DNA from: Crocinitomicaceae bacterium | GTDB taxonomy: Bacteria > Bacteroidota > Bacteroidia > Flavobacteriales_D > Crocinitomicaceae | Length of the DNA stretch: 6,648 nt | NCBI GenBank assembly: GCA_015662935.1 | Contig: DQTF01000234.1 | Span: 1 to 6,648 of the forward strand | Direction: 5' to 3' | Part shown: one piece after another, positions 1-6,648 of the stretch | Numbering within the stretch: the first letter of the stretch is position 1 | Layout of the letters: every line of letters begins with the position of its first letter | Made by a program: the position numbers and the translations under genes | The notes under the pieces: model-generated | What the model was told of the DNA's origin: nothing | Seen by the model: only the letters and a program-made list of their open reading frames with translations | The model's database searches: none

Positions 1-138
1 AATCATTAAAGGTGCCTCTGCTGCCTCTTCGAAAACACGAACGTTTACACCAAAAAACTTTCGGTACCATTTCCAAACTTCTTGAACATCGGGAACTCCG
101 ACTCCCATTTGTTGAATTCCACAGATGATTTTACTCAT
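1..138 (-). CDS. VOC (glyoxalase-fold) family protein, N-terminal fragment
   Basis: The frame opens with ATG at 138 and stays open for 46 codons to the left edge, so only the N-terminus is visible and the gene is partial at its 3' end. The translation begins MSKIICGIQQMGVGVPDVQE and continues with WKWYRKFFGVNVRVFEEAAE. The pattern 'Q-x-G-V-G-V-x-D-V...W-Y...FFG' is the first beta-alpha unit of the vicinal oxygen chelate fold. It resembles the large VOC proteins common in Bacteroidota, which carry the same W-Y-R-K-x-F-G and R-V-F-E-E-A-A stretches. VOC enzymes bind a metal and include glyoxalases, dioxygenases and epimerases; the substrate here cannot be told because the metal ligands lie outside the window. 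The gene follows the patatin gene on the same strand after 37 bp and has its own candidate promoter in that gap. Family assignment is fairly secure; function is not. Confidence 0.75.
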   Translation of the reverse strand, partial: MSKIICGIQQMGVGVPDVQEVWKWYRKFFGVNVRVFEEAAEAPLMI

Positions 139-159
139 GATTTTTTATTTAATTGAATG

Positions 160-167
160 CAAAAATA
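160..167 (-). promoter_or_regulatory. Candidate -7 promoter element for the VOC gene
   Basis: On the minus strand this reads TATTTTTG, an exact match to the Bacteroidota -7 consensus TAnnTTTG. It lies in the 37-bp gap between the patatin stop codon and the VOC start codon. Transcription would begin near 155, leaving a leader of roughly 17 nt. No clean TTG stands at the -33 position; GTG with a 19-bp spacer is the nearest match. The half-site could also be chance in AT-rich DNA, so co-transcription from the patatin gene remains possible. Confidence 0.4.
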
Positions 168-175
168 ATGATTTC

Positions 176-2461
176 TTAGCGAACAGCACGCTCATTGAAA
201 ATAACATATCCCAAACTAAATTGCAACGCAAGTGGTTGCGTTTGTTCCGGGAAATAATTTAATGTTAATCTGATTGGGCCGATAAAACTATTGTAAATCA
301 ATGAAGATGAGGCAATGTAAGTTCTACCTTGAAATAGTTTGGATAATTCTTGTGTTCCGTCAGGGTTCTCGTTGATTTGAACAAAAGGTTGGTAAATGTA
401 TGCATCAAATCTTAGGTCAAATTTCTTTCGGATAGTGAAAATTAAATTTAAACCTCCGCCTGCAAATTGTGGTGCACGATATTCAGGTAGAAAGTACGTT
501 TTTGAGTCTGGAACAACTGAAAATTCATTCATTGATAATAAGGTTGCTGTATAGTTAGCAAATAAAGGATGTGTATTGTAAACAACCTGACCATGTAGTC
601 CTAAATGAAAAAAAGGTTGGTCAATAATAAATGATTGGTAGTCCAATTTTATATTAAACCAAGAATGATATTTGTATTTTTCATCACTTAGTCCTGTTGA
701 GCCAGGAACACTGTGTTCACGTCCATATACATAGCGTGCTTTTAATTTAACAAAGTGGCCGCTGTTTGCAAATTGTTTCCTGTTCAGTGTATTCTGAGTT
801 AACGACCAGCTTCCTGTAAAACCGTAAAACCGAGTTAAATCTGAAGTGTCTTTATTTGTGAAATTATCTGTTTGGTAGTAATTGTCTTCAAGTTCAAACC
901 ATCTTCCATCTATTTCACTTGTGATGGTATTTCCGATTGGATTGTCAATTGATAAGCCAAGATACATTTCATTCTGTATCAAAAAGGAAGGTTTCACTTC
1001 TTCAAAGAATGTTGCAAAACTTCGGAAGTAATCCCATCTATTCATTGTGAAGTAAACACTTGTCGAGATAGGATAAACAGTTGGTAATTCTAAGGTGAAT
1101 TTTCCTTTTGCAGATCCATAAAATTTCCCAAAGTAAGATTCAACCTTAGTTTTCGTAAAGACTTTTCCCGATGATTGGTATGACAGTCCTATATAACCTG
1201 TATTAACTGGTCGAGAAGAGAAATGTCCTCCAACTTCAACTTTAATTTCTTTTGCTTTTCTGATGTTAAGATTCAAATTATAACTACTGTCCTGTTTGAG
1301 TTGAAGTGTAGGGAAGATAAAATCAATTTGAGAACTTGAATTTAATCGGAAATATCTTTTTGCTAGTTTTTTTTCATCTAGAACTTCTGGTTTTCTTCTC
1401 TTTAAAATGGAATAAGTTGCAGATTTCATTTTATCATTCTTAGAAGTAGAACTGACTGAAGAAACCATGATAGGAATGAATTTTTTTCTAAACCCTGTTC
1501 TTCTTTTTGTTAATTCTTCTTTACTTATTCTACCAATAACATGAAGTTTTAGAGAGTCAATTAAGAGTAAAGCAGATTGATAACCATCTTCAATTGCCTG
1601 TTTTGCATCAGAGAAGTTAAAAGTTGAAATTTCTGTTTTTGGTTCTATTAGTATTCCTTCTTCACATGGAATACTAAAATCAGAATAACTGACAAGCATG
1701 TTGGTAAGCTGACTTATGATGTCATCTTCATCTGGCGGGTCAGCATTATAGGATACATTGCTACCGATAATAAAGTCTGGATTAAAATCTGCATACATGA
1801 TATCTGCAGGGAAGTTATTGTATAACCCACCGTCAAATAATAATATACTGTCAATCCTTAGAGGTTTGTAATAGAACGGATAAGTCATTGATGCACGAAC
1901 CGCCTCGTTTAAATGTCCGTCTTTAAAAACCACGGTCTTTTTATTAGCAATATCAGAAGCTACGCATCTAAAAGGAACAAATAAACTATCGAAATTATTT
2001 CCAGTACTTGCAGAAACAACACCTAATTTCAGCATCATTTCATAATCCATTAGTGTAGAAGAAGTAAAATTAGTAGGAAGTGATTTTTTTAATAAATTAT
2101 TCTGAGCTAATGAAAAATTTACAATTCCTGCATTCTCATCATCTTCTCTAAAGAGAAATTCCTGAGTAGGGTGAAGTTTGCCAGAAGTTGTTACTTTGAA
2201 GTCATCACTCATCACGTAAGCTTCCATTTCTTCAGGAGAATATCCTGCAGCGTACATACTACCAATGAATGCTCCAGCAGAAGTTCCAGTAATGTAGTCT
2301 ATCGGGATTTCATTTTCCTCTAAGGCTTTTAAAACGCCAATATGAGCAAAACCATTTGCGCCTCCTCCACTTAGAACGAGTCCAATTTTTTGCTGTGCGT
2401 TTAGGTTTAATGAAATTAGATTAAAACTAAAAAGAAGTATATATAGCGGAAGTCCTTTCAA
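176..2461 (-). CDS. Patatin-like phospholipase with C-terminal outer-membrane beta-barrel
   Basis: This is probably a secreted lipid acyl hydrolase anchored in the outer membrane, like PlpD-type (type Vd) autotransporters. With a TTG start at 2461 the protein is 761 residues. It opens with a signal peptide (Lys2, a hydrophobic core, cleavage near LNA-QQ at about residue 22). The patatin domain spans about residues 25-310: oxyanion-hole GGGANG at 32-37, nucleophile motif GTSAG with Ser61, and catalytic Asp210 in DGG. Residues about 328-402 look like one POTRA-type module. The rest, about 405-761, is alternating amphipathic strands of a 16-strand Omp85-like barrel. All catalytic residues are present, so activity is expected. 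The frame extends to an ATG at 2551, but that would add about 30 residues before the signal peptide and overlap the divergent gene; TTG at 2479 is a second option (767 residues). The gene is divergent from the methyltransferase. Substrate unknown. Family call is firm; the start is uncertain. Confidence 0.9.
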   Translation of the reverse strand: MKGLPLYILLFSFNLISLNLNAQQKIGLVLSGGGANGFAHIGVLKALEENEIPIDYITGTSAGAFIGSMYAAGYSPEEMEAYVMSDDFKVTTSGKLHPTQEFLFREDDENAGIVNFSLAQNNLLKKSLPTNFTSSTLMDYEMMLKLGVVSASTGNNFDSLFVPFRCVASDIANKKTVVFKDGHLNEAVRASMTYPFYYKPLRIDSILLFDGGLYNNFPADIMYADFNPDFIIGSNVSYNADPPDEDDIISQLTNMLVSYSDFSIPCEEGILIEPKTEISTFNFSDAKQAIEDGYQSALLLIDSLKLHVIGRISKEELTKRRTGFRKKFIPIMVSSVSSTSKNDKMKSATYSILKRRKPEVLDEKKLAKRYFRLNSSSQIDFIFPTLQLKQDSSYNLNLNIRKAKEIKVEVGGHFSSRPVNTGYIGLSYQSSGKVFTKTKVESYFGKFYGSAKGKFTLELPTVYPISTSVYFTMNRWDYFRSFATFFEEVKPSFLIQNEMYLGLSIDNPIGNTITSEIDGRWFELEDNYYQTDNFTNKDTSDLTRFYGFTGSWSLTQNTLNRKQFANSGHFVKLKARYVYGREHSVPGSTGLSDEKYKYHSWFNIKLDYQSFIIDQPFFHLGLHGQVVYNTHPLFANYTATLLSMNEFSVVPDSKTYFLPEYRAPQFAGGGLNLIFTIRKKFDLRFDAYIYQPFVQINENPDGTQELSKLFQGRTYIASSSLIYNSFIGPIRLTLNYFPEQTQPLALQFSLGYVIFNERAVR

Positions 2462-2469
2462 ATTCGTTC

Positions 2470-2481
2470 TTTTGTACAAAA
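2470..2481. repeat. 12-bp perfect palindrome between divergent genes
   Basis: TTTTGTACAAAA is its own reverse complement, centred between 2475 and 2476, within the short spacer separating the patatin and methyltransferase genes. On each strand it supplies TTTG, the right half of a Bacteroidota -7 box, and also the codons TTG-TAC-AAA in frame with the gene on that strand. It could be an operator, a pair of facing promoter elements, or coincidence. At this base composition a 12-bp palindrome is expected a few times per window, so position rather than existence is the argument. Confidence 0.5.
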
Positions 2482-2508
2482 ATAAAAGATATTTCTTACC
2501 AAAAACAA
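2477..2508 (-). promoter_or_regulatory. Candidate promoter for the patatin-barrel gene
   Basis: The minus strand carries TATTTTTG at 2484-2477, an exact match to the -7 consensus TAnnTTTG. A TTG at 2508-2506 lies 21 bp upstream as the -33 element, within the 17-23 bp range described for this phylum. Transcription would begin near 2472, about 11 nt before the TTG proposed as the patatin start at 2461. If correct, this rules out the longer ATG start at 2551 and the TTG at 2479, because both would lie upstream of the transcript. The -33 part sits just ahead of the proposed start of the divergent methyltransferase. Confidence 0.5.
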
Positions 2509-2513
2509 TTATT

Positions 2514-3698
2514 TTGAAAGATACACCATCAGATAAAAAGTTAACCATCACGCTAAAAACTATTTTTGGACTTGAAAATGTGTTGGCAGAAGAATTGATA
2601 GAACTGGGTTATAGCAAGCCAGAAATTTTAAATAGAGCTGTTCAGATTACAGGTACATGGAAAGATGTTTATTACTTGAACCTCCATATTCGTTGTGCAA
2701 TATCTGTTTTGGTTCGTGTAGAATCATTTTTCATTAAACATGAGGATGATTTGTATAAAAAATGTATGCGAATTAATTGGACAGATTATTTTGATCTGGA
2801 CAAAACCTTTGCTGTAAAAGGAGCCGTCTTTTCTGACTTATTCAATCATACCCAGTATCCATTTTTTGTTGTAAAAGATGCAATTGTAGATACTTTTAGA
2901 GATAAGTTTGACGATAGACCAGATGTGAATGTCAAAACGCCACAAGTTTTGTTTGATGTTTATATCAATAAAAGAGAAGTAATTATTTCGTTGAATTCAA
3001 GTGGTGCTCCTTTGTTTCAAAGAGGATATAGAGAAAGTGTTGGAGAAGCACCTCTTAACGAGGTAATGGCCGCAGGGTTGATAAGAATGTCAGGTTGGGA
3101 TAGGAAATCAACTTTTATTGATCCATTTTGTGGGTCTGGAACATTGCTTATTGAAGCGGCGTTATTAGCAACAGGTATTCCTTCATTAATAGAACGTCAA
3201 CATTTTGCTTTTAAGAACTTTGTGAATTATGATGCAGAAATGTGGGAAGAGATTCAGGCAGCTGTTCCTCGAAGAGTGACAGAGCTTCCTTGTGAGATTA
3301 TTGGTTCTGATATAGATGCAGAATCAGTTACTCGCACAAGGAGAAATCTTCGCGCACTGCCAATTGGTCGTTTTATTAAAACGAGTGTGGATGATTTTAA
3401 GGATGTTAAAAAGGTTGGAGATACCGGTGTGGTAATTACAAACCCTCCTTATGGTGAAAGAATGGGCGAGGAAGTTGAAGAAATGTACGAAGTGTTAGGG
3501 GATTGGATGAAAACAGAAATGAAGGGATTTGATTGTTGGGTTCTGTCTTCTAATATGGATGCATTTAAAGAGTTAGGGTTGAGGCCAGATAGAAAAATTA
3601 AAGTGTTCAATGGTGATTTAGAATGTTCATTTAGAAAATTCTCTATTTATGAAGGTTCTAAAAAAGGAAAATACATGAATAAGCCAGAGAAGGAATAG
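2514..3698 (+). CDS. THUMP-domain class I SAM-dependent RNA methyltransferase (RlmL N-domain-like)
   Basis: This enzyme is expected to methylate a guanine N2 in RNA, most likely 23S rRNA, using S-adenosylmethionine in the cytoplasm. It matches the family of the N-terminal half of E. coli RlmKL (m2G2445) without the RlmK half. With the TTG start at 2514 it has 394 residues. The N-terminus (about 15-50) has LKTIFGLENVLAEEL, the ferredoxin-like segment usual before THUMP; THUMP covers about 50-155. The Rossmann-like catalytic domain follows: motif I DPFCGSG at 203-209, GSDID at 264-268 for the ribose-binding acidic residues, and the catalytic NPPYGER at 310-316. All motifs are intact. The frame extends to a TTG at 2472 (408 residues); no ATG or GTG is available near the N-terminus. 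The later TTG leaves about 13 residues before LKTIFG, closer to the usual family start. The gene is divergent from the patatin gene and convergent with gltA. The exact target nucleotide is inferred from the family. Confidence 0.9.
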   Translation: MKDTPSDKKLTITLKTIFGLENVLAEELIELGYSKPEILNRAVQITGTWKDVYYLNLHIRCAISVLVRVESFFIKHEDDLYKKCMRINWTDYFDLDKTFAVKGAVFSDLFNHTQYPFFVVKDAIVDTFRDKFDDRPDVNVKTPQVLFDVYINKREVIISLNSSGAPLFQRGYRESVGEAPLNEVMAAGLIRMSGWDRKSTFIDPFCGSGTLLIEAALLATGIPSLIERQHFAFKNFVNYDAEMWEEIQAAVPRRVTELPCEIIGSDIDAESVTRTRRNLRALPIGRFIKTSVDDFKDVKKVGDTGVVITNPPYGERMGEEVEEMYEVLGDWMKTEMKGFDCWVLSSNMDAFKELGLRPDRKIKVFNGDLECSFRKFSIYEGSKKGKYMNKPEKE

Positions 3699-3714
3699 GT
3701 TAAAAATAGATTAT

Positions 3715-3750
3715 AAAAAAACCGACATTGAATTTCAATGTCGGTTTTTT
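3715..3750. terminator. Bidirectional intrinsic terminator between convergent genes
   Basis: An 11-bp perfect stem, CCGACATTGAA at 3722-3732 paired with TTCAATGTCGG at 3734-3744, is flanked by seven A on the left (3715-3721) and six T on the right (3745-3750). The innermost pairs probably open to make a normal loop. Read on either strand, the hairpin is followed by a U-run, so it can end the methyltransferase transcript, whose stop is 16 bp to the left, and the gltA transcript, whose stop is 24 bp to the right. Confidence 0.92.
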
Positions 3751-3753
3751 AAG

Positions 3754-3769
3754 TTTCAAATAATTGAAA
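3754..3769. repeat. Small inverted repeat next to the gltA stop codon
   Basis: TTTCAA and TTGAAA, separated by four bases, form a 6-bp AT-rich stem five bases past the gltA stop codon and just before the main terminator. It is too weak to terminate transcription alone. It may add 3'-end protection to the gltA transcript or be chance. Confidence 0.3.
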
Positions 3770-3774
3770 GTTGA

Positions 3775-5064
3775 CTATCTATTTTTGATTTCAACAAATG
3801 GTCGAGCGTTTTCTCCAGTATAAATCTGTCTTGGACGACCAATTGGTTCATTGTTTTTTCTCATTTCACTCCATTGAGCAATCCATCCTGGTAAACGACC
3901 TATAGAGAACATTACTGTAAACATTTCAGTTGGAATACCAATTGCTTTGTAGATGATTCCTGAATAGAAATCAACATTTGGGTATAAATTTCTTGCTTTA
4001 AAGTATTCATCTTCTAAAGCAACTTTTTCTAATTTCTTGGCAATATCTAAAAGTGGATCATCTATTCCCATTTGTTCAAGAACATTATCACACGCAACTT
4101 TTATAATCGTTGCACGAGGATCGAAGTTTTTATAAACCCTATGACCAAACCCCATTAATCGGAAAGAATCAGATTTGTCTTTTGCTTTCGCAACCCACTT
4201 GTCAACATCTCCACCATCGTTGTGAATTTGCTCTAACATTTCAATAACTGCCTGATTTGCTCCTCCATGTAAAGGCCCCCATAATGCAGAAATTCCAGCA
4301 GAAATAGATGCGTAAAGATTTGCATGTGAAGAACCAACTAAACGAACAGTTGAAGTTGAACAATTTTGTTCGTGATCAGCATGTAAAATCAGTAATTTAT
4401 TCAATGCAGAAACAACCGTTCTATCAACTTTATATTCTGAAGTTGGCATTGCGAACATCATTGAAAGGAAATTCTCACAGTAATCTAAATTGTTTTGAGG
4501 GTAAACTACCGGGTGGCGCATGGAGTTTTTGTAAGACCATGCCGCTAATGTTGGAAGCTTTGCAATCAAACGATGAATTGTTAAATCAATTGCTTCTTCG
4601 TCTCTATCTTGATCCAATGATTCTGGGTAGAATGTAGATAACGAACATACCATAGAAGAAAGAACTCCCATTGGATGAGCTTTTGCAGGATAAGCTTCAA
4701 AGAATTGCTTCATGTCCTCATGCACCAAAGTATGATTAGTGATAGAATGAGTAAAGGCTTTGTATTCTTCATCTGTTGGTAATTCTCCATAAATTACTAA
4801 ATAAGCAACCTCTAAGAAATCTGCCTTGTCAGCTAGTTCTTCAATTGAATAACCTCTATAACGAAGAATCCCCTTCTCACCATCTAAATAAGTAATTGCA
4901 CTTTTAGTACTACCCGTGTTTTTAAAACCAGGATCGATTGTGATATAACCACCAGTTGAACCTCTCAGTTTACCAATGTCAATTCCTTTCTCGTTTTCTG
5001 TACCTTCAATTATCGGTAACTCGTAGGATTGACCGTCTAACTCTAATTTTGCAATTTCACTCAT
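3775..5064 (-). CDS. gltA: Citrate synthase (type II, hexameric-type)
   Basis: It condenses acetyl-CoA with oxaloacetate to citrate and CoA, the entry step of the TCA cycle, in the cytoplasm. The protein has 429 residues, matching the length of the E. coli type II enzyme (427). It has the N-terminal beta-rich region of that type (about 1-50) followed by the all-helical large and small domains. Catalytic residues are visible: His266 in GPLHGG, His308 in GFGHRVY and Asp365 in VDFYSG. The citrate/oxaloacetate-binding residues are also present: His229 in LHADHEQN, Arg317 in DPRA, Arg390 in IGRLPGW and Arg410 in GRPRQIY. The ATG at 5064 gives the usual family N-terminus (MSEIAKLEL) and has a weak purine-rich AGAGAAAA just upstream. 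The gene lies 98 bp downstream of the S9 peptidase gene on the same strand and ends at the bidirectional terminator. No exact TAnnTTTG element was found in the upstream gap, so its promoter is unresolved. Nothing is missing or odd. Confidence 0.98.
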   Translation of the reverse strand: MSEIAKLELDGQSYELPIIEGTENEKGIDIGKLRGSTGGYITIDPGFKNTGSTKSAITYLDGEKGILRYRGYSIEELADKADFLEVAYLVIYGELPTDEEYKAFTHSITNHTLVHEDMKQFFEAYPAKAHPMGVLSSMVCSLSTFYPESLDQDRDEEAIDLTIHRLIAKLPTLAAWSYKNSMRHPVVYPQNNLDYCENFLSMMFAMPTSEYKVDRTVVSALNKLLILHADHEQNCSTSTVRLVGSSHANLYASISAGISALWGPLHGGANQAVIEMLEQIHNDGGDVDKWVAKAKDKSDSFRLMGFGHRVYKNFDPRATIIKVACDNVLEQMGIDDPLLDIAKKLEKVALEDEYFKARNLYPNVDFYSGIIYKAIGIPTEMFTVMFSIGRLPGWIAQWSEMRKNNEPIGRPRQIYTGENARPFVEIKNR

Positions 5065-5103
5065 TTTTCTCTAATCTATTTTTAGTGTAAAAATTTTCAA
5101 CGC

Positions 5104-5132
5104 GTAATATAATACATCATTTCTAATATTAC
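5104..5132. repeat. AT-rich inverted repeat upstream of gltA
   Basis: GTAATAT and ATATTAC flank 15 bases in the 98-bp gap between the S9 peptidase stop and the gltA start. The stem is 7 bp with a single G-C pair, and no T-run of terminator type follows on either strand. It could be a regulator site for gltA or chance. The gap holds no small gene. Confidence 0.25.
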
Positions 5133-5162
5133 AAGCTTTTAGAGGTGTGAATTAAAAAAATC

Positions 5163-6648
5163 TTACAAGTTTTCTAAAGTAAAGCTCAACATCATGTTAA
5201 AAAGGTGATTACGTGTGTTACCTCCGTAAATTCCATGATTTTTATTTGGGTAGATAAACAAATCAAATTGTTTATTCTTTTCTACTAAGGAATTGACCAT
5301 TTCTAACGTGTTTTGATAATGAACGTTATCGTCTCCAGATCCGTGAATTAAAAGATACTTACCTTTTAGTTTGTCTGTAAAGTTAATTGGAGAATTTTGG
5401 TCATATCCATCAGGATTCTCTTGTGGAGTCCTCATGAATCTTTCTGTGTAGATATTATCATAGTACCTCCAGTTAGTGACAGGAGCAACAGCAATTCCCA
5501 TTTTAAAATAATCAGCACCTTTGGTCATAGCGAGGGAAGTCATGAAGCCGCCATAACTCCATCCCATGATACCAATTCTACTTGCATCTACATAATCGTA
5601 GCTTTGTAATTCTTTTGCTACCGCAATAAAATCTTCTGTTTCTAACTTGCCTAATTGCAGATAGGTCATTTTTTTAAAATCAGCACCTCTATACATTGTT
5701 CCTCTTGGATCAACTGAAATGACAATGTAGCCTTTTTGAGCAAGTAGTTGATGGTACATATAATTCATTCCTCCCCATTCATCAACCACCATATTTGAAC
5801 CTGGTCCTCCGTATATATTAATATAGACTGGGTACTTTTTACTCGCATCAAAATTGGCAGGTTTAATCATCCAACCGTTAAGTTCAATTTCAGCGCCTTT
5901 GAATTTAACAAATTCTTTTTTTGGTAATTGATAGTTGCTAAGTTGTCCTTTTAGTCTAGCATTATTTTCTAAAACTGATAATTCTTTCCCGTTGTTATCG
6001 CACAATGAAAAAGTAGGTGGGGTATTGGCATCTGAATGTGTTTTAATGAAGAATTTCATCCCGTTAGAAAAATCAGCGTTTGATACTCCATTGTTCTCAC
6101 TGATTCGTTTTTTCTTTTTTCCAGAGATACCGATTTTATAGATTCCTTTACTCATCGGACTTTCTTCTGCAGAAGTGAAATAAACAGTTGCATTTTCTTC
6201 GTCAACTCCTAGAAATTCGATAACATCCCAATCTCCTTTTGTTATTTGAGTAGATTCTCCACCTAAACACAATTCATAAATGTGATTGTGTCCATCTAGT
6301 TCACTTGTTCTGAGTATTGTTTTTCCATCTTCTAGAATCAGTAGGTTATCATCAATTTCTACATACGTTTTAGAAATCTCTTCAAAGAAAGAAGTTGCTA
6401 CAGGTAGGTTGTTTTCAATTTGAACCTTGTGGTATTTTAAATGATTTTGATGTCGATTTAATGTTTGTAGAATCAGTAAGTTATCTTTACTAGACCACTT
6501 CAATCTAGGAATGTACTCATACTCTCCCAAATCAATAGAGTTGTTCTTTCTAGTTGCTAAAGAGTAAATATGAGCCGTCACGACAGAATTGTCTTCGCCA
6601 GCCTTGGGGTATTTAAAATTATGCGGAGTAGGATAGAGTTCGTTAAAG
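5163..6648 (-). CDS. DPP IV-like prolyl oligopeptidase family (S9B) serine peptidase, C-terminal part
   Basis: The enzyme is expected to remove dipeptides from peptide N-termini, typically after proline, in the periplasm or at the cell surface. The frame is open to the right edge, so the 494 visible residues are the C-terminal part of a protein usually near 700-750. A GTG at 6581 is not the start: the 22 codons upstream of it encode the conserved propeller segment ending in YPKAGEDNSV. Visible residues 1 to about 240 are the end of the DPP IV N-terminal beta-propeller. The alpha/beta-hydrolase domain follows, with NIYGGPGSN near 277-285, DPRG at 313-316, nucleophile Ser364 in GWSYGG, Asp439 in GSGDDNVH and His471 in NKNHG. 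The spacing from Asp to His, 32 residues, equals that in human DPP4. The Glu pair that anchors the substrate N-terminus, and any signal peptide, would lie outside the window, so dipeptidyl specificity is inferred. gltA follows on the same strand after 98 bp. Confidence 0.93.
   Translation of the reverse strand, partial: FNELYPTPHNFKYPKAGEDNSVVTAHIYSLATRKNNSIDLGEYEYIPRLKWSSKDNLLILQTLNRHQNHLKYHKVQIENNLPVATSFFEEISKTYVEIDDNLLILEDGKTILRTSELDGHNHIYELCLGGESTQITKGDWDVIEFLGVDEENATVYFTSAEESPMSKGIYKIGISGKKKKRISENNGVSNADFSNGMKFFIKTHSDANTPPTFSLCDNNGKELSVLENNARLKGQLSNYQLPKKEFVKFKGAEIELNGWMIKPANFDASKKYPVYINIYGGPGSNMVVDEWGGMNYMYHQLLAQKGYIVISVDPRGTMYRGADFKKMTYLQLGKLETEDFIAVAKELQSYDYVDASRIGIMGWSYGGFMTSLAMTKGADYFKMGIAVAPVTNWRYYDNIYTERFMRTPQENPDGYDQNSPINFTDKLKGKYLLIHGSGDDNVHYQNTLEMVNSLVEKNKQFDLFIYPNKNHGIYGGNTRNHLFNMMLSFTLENL

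Noticed and set aside
2462..2551. N-terminal extension of the patatin gene to ATG 2551
   Set aside because: It would bury the signal peptide about 30 residues inside the protein, overlap the divergent methyltransferase, and start upstream of the best promoter match. Kept only as an alternative.
4308..4637. Open frame of 109 codons on the plus strand inside gltA
   Set aside because: It is entirely antisense to the well-conserved citrate synthase gene, its translation shows no recognisable domain, and it is explained by the codon pattern of gltA.
5397..5609. Open frame of 70 codons on the plus strand inside the S9 peptidase gene
   Set aside because: It is antisense to the conserved catalytic domain of the peptidase, with no own promoter or ribosome site seen and no recognisable product.
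5935..6141. Open frame of 68 codons on the plus strand inside the S9 peptidase gene
   Set aside because: It is antisense to the propeller region; the phenylalanine-rich stretch near its end is the complement of lysine codons (KKKKR) in the peptidase.
6579..6581. GTG at 6581 as the start of the S9 peptidase gene
   Set aside because: The frame continues upstream to the window edge and encodes the conserved YPKAGE segment of DPP IV propellers, so this GTG is an internal valine codon.
1..6648. Search for CRISPR arrays, tRNA genes, insertion sequences, defence or phage modules
   Set aside because: No spaced direct repeats, tRNA-like cloverleaf, transposase motif or terminal inverted repeats were seen; the window is almost fully occupied by conserved housekeeping-type genes. 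This was done by reading, not by a profile search.

Overview
The window looks like ordinary chromosome of a low-GC member of the Bacteroidota, probably the Flavobacteriia/Flavobacteriales. The base composition is AT-rich. Two sites match the Bacteroidota -7 promoter consensus TAnnTTTG exactly. Shine-Dalgarno sites are weak or absent. The gene families are typical of this group: a patatin/outer-membrane barrel fusion, a DPP IV-like S9 peptidase and a large VOC protein. The family or genus cannot be fixed from this sequence alone. I found no RNA genes, insertion sequences, CRISPR arrays or phage genes.

Layout from left to right: (1) the first 46 codons of a VOC (glyoxalase-fold) protein on the minus strand, running off the left edge; (2) a complete minus-strand gene for a secreted patatin-like phospholipase fused to an outer-membrane beta-barrel, ending 37 bp before the VOC gene; (3) a short divergent spacer around 2462-2513 with a 12-bp perfect palindrome and a good minus-strand promoter match; (4) a plus-strand THUMP-domain RNA methyltransferase; (5) a perfect bidirectional terminator hairpin between convergent genes; (6) a complete minus-strand citrate synthase gene (gltA); (7) a 98-bp AT-rich spacer; (8) the C-terminal 494 residues of a DPP IV-like prolyl oligopeptidase on the minus strand, whose start lies beyond the right edge.

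The genes do not form an obvious single pathway. They cover central metabolism (citrate synthase), RNA modification (methyltransferase), envelope or lipid biology (patatin-barrel protein) and peptide catabolism (S9 peptidase). The most unusual point is the divergent 5' junction near 2461-2514. Neither gene has a plausible ATG there. Both probably start at TTG, and the palindrome supplies a TTG-TAC-AAA triplet series on both strands. I did not find a convincing undescribed system in this window.
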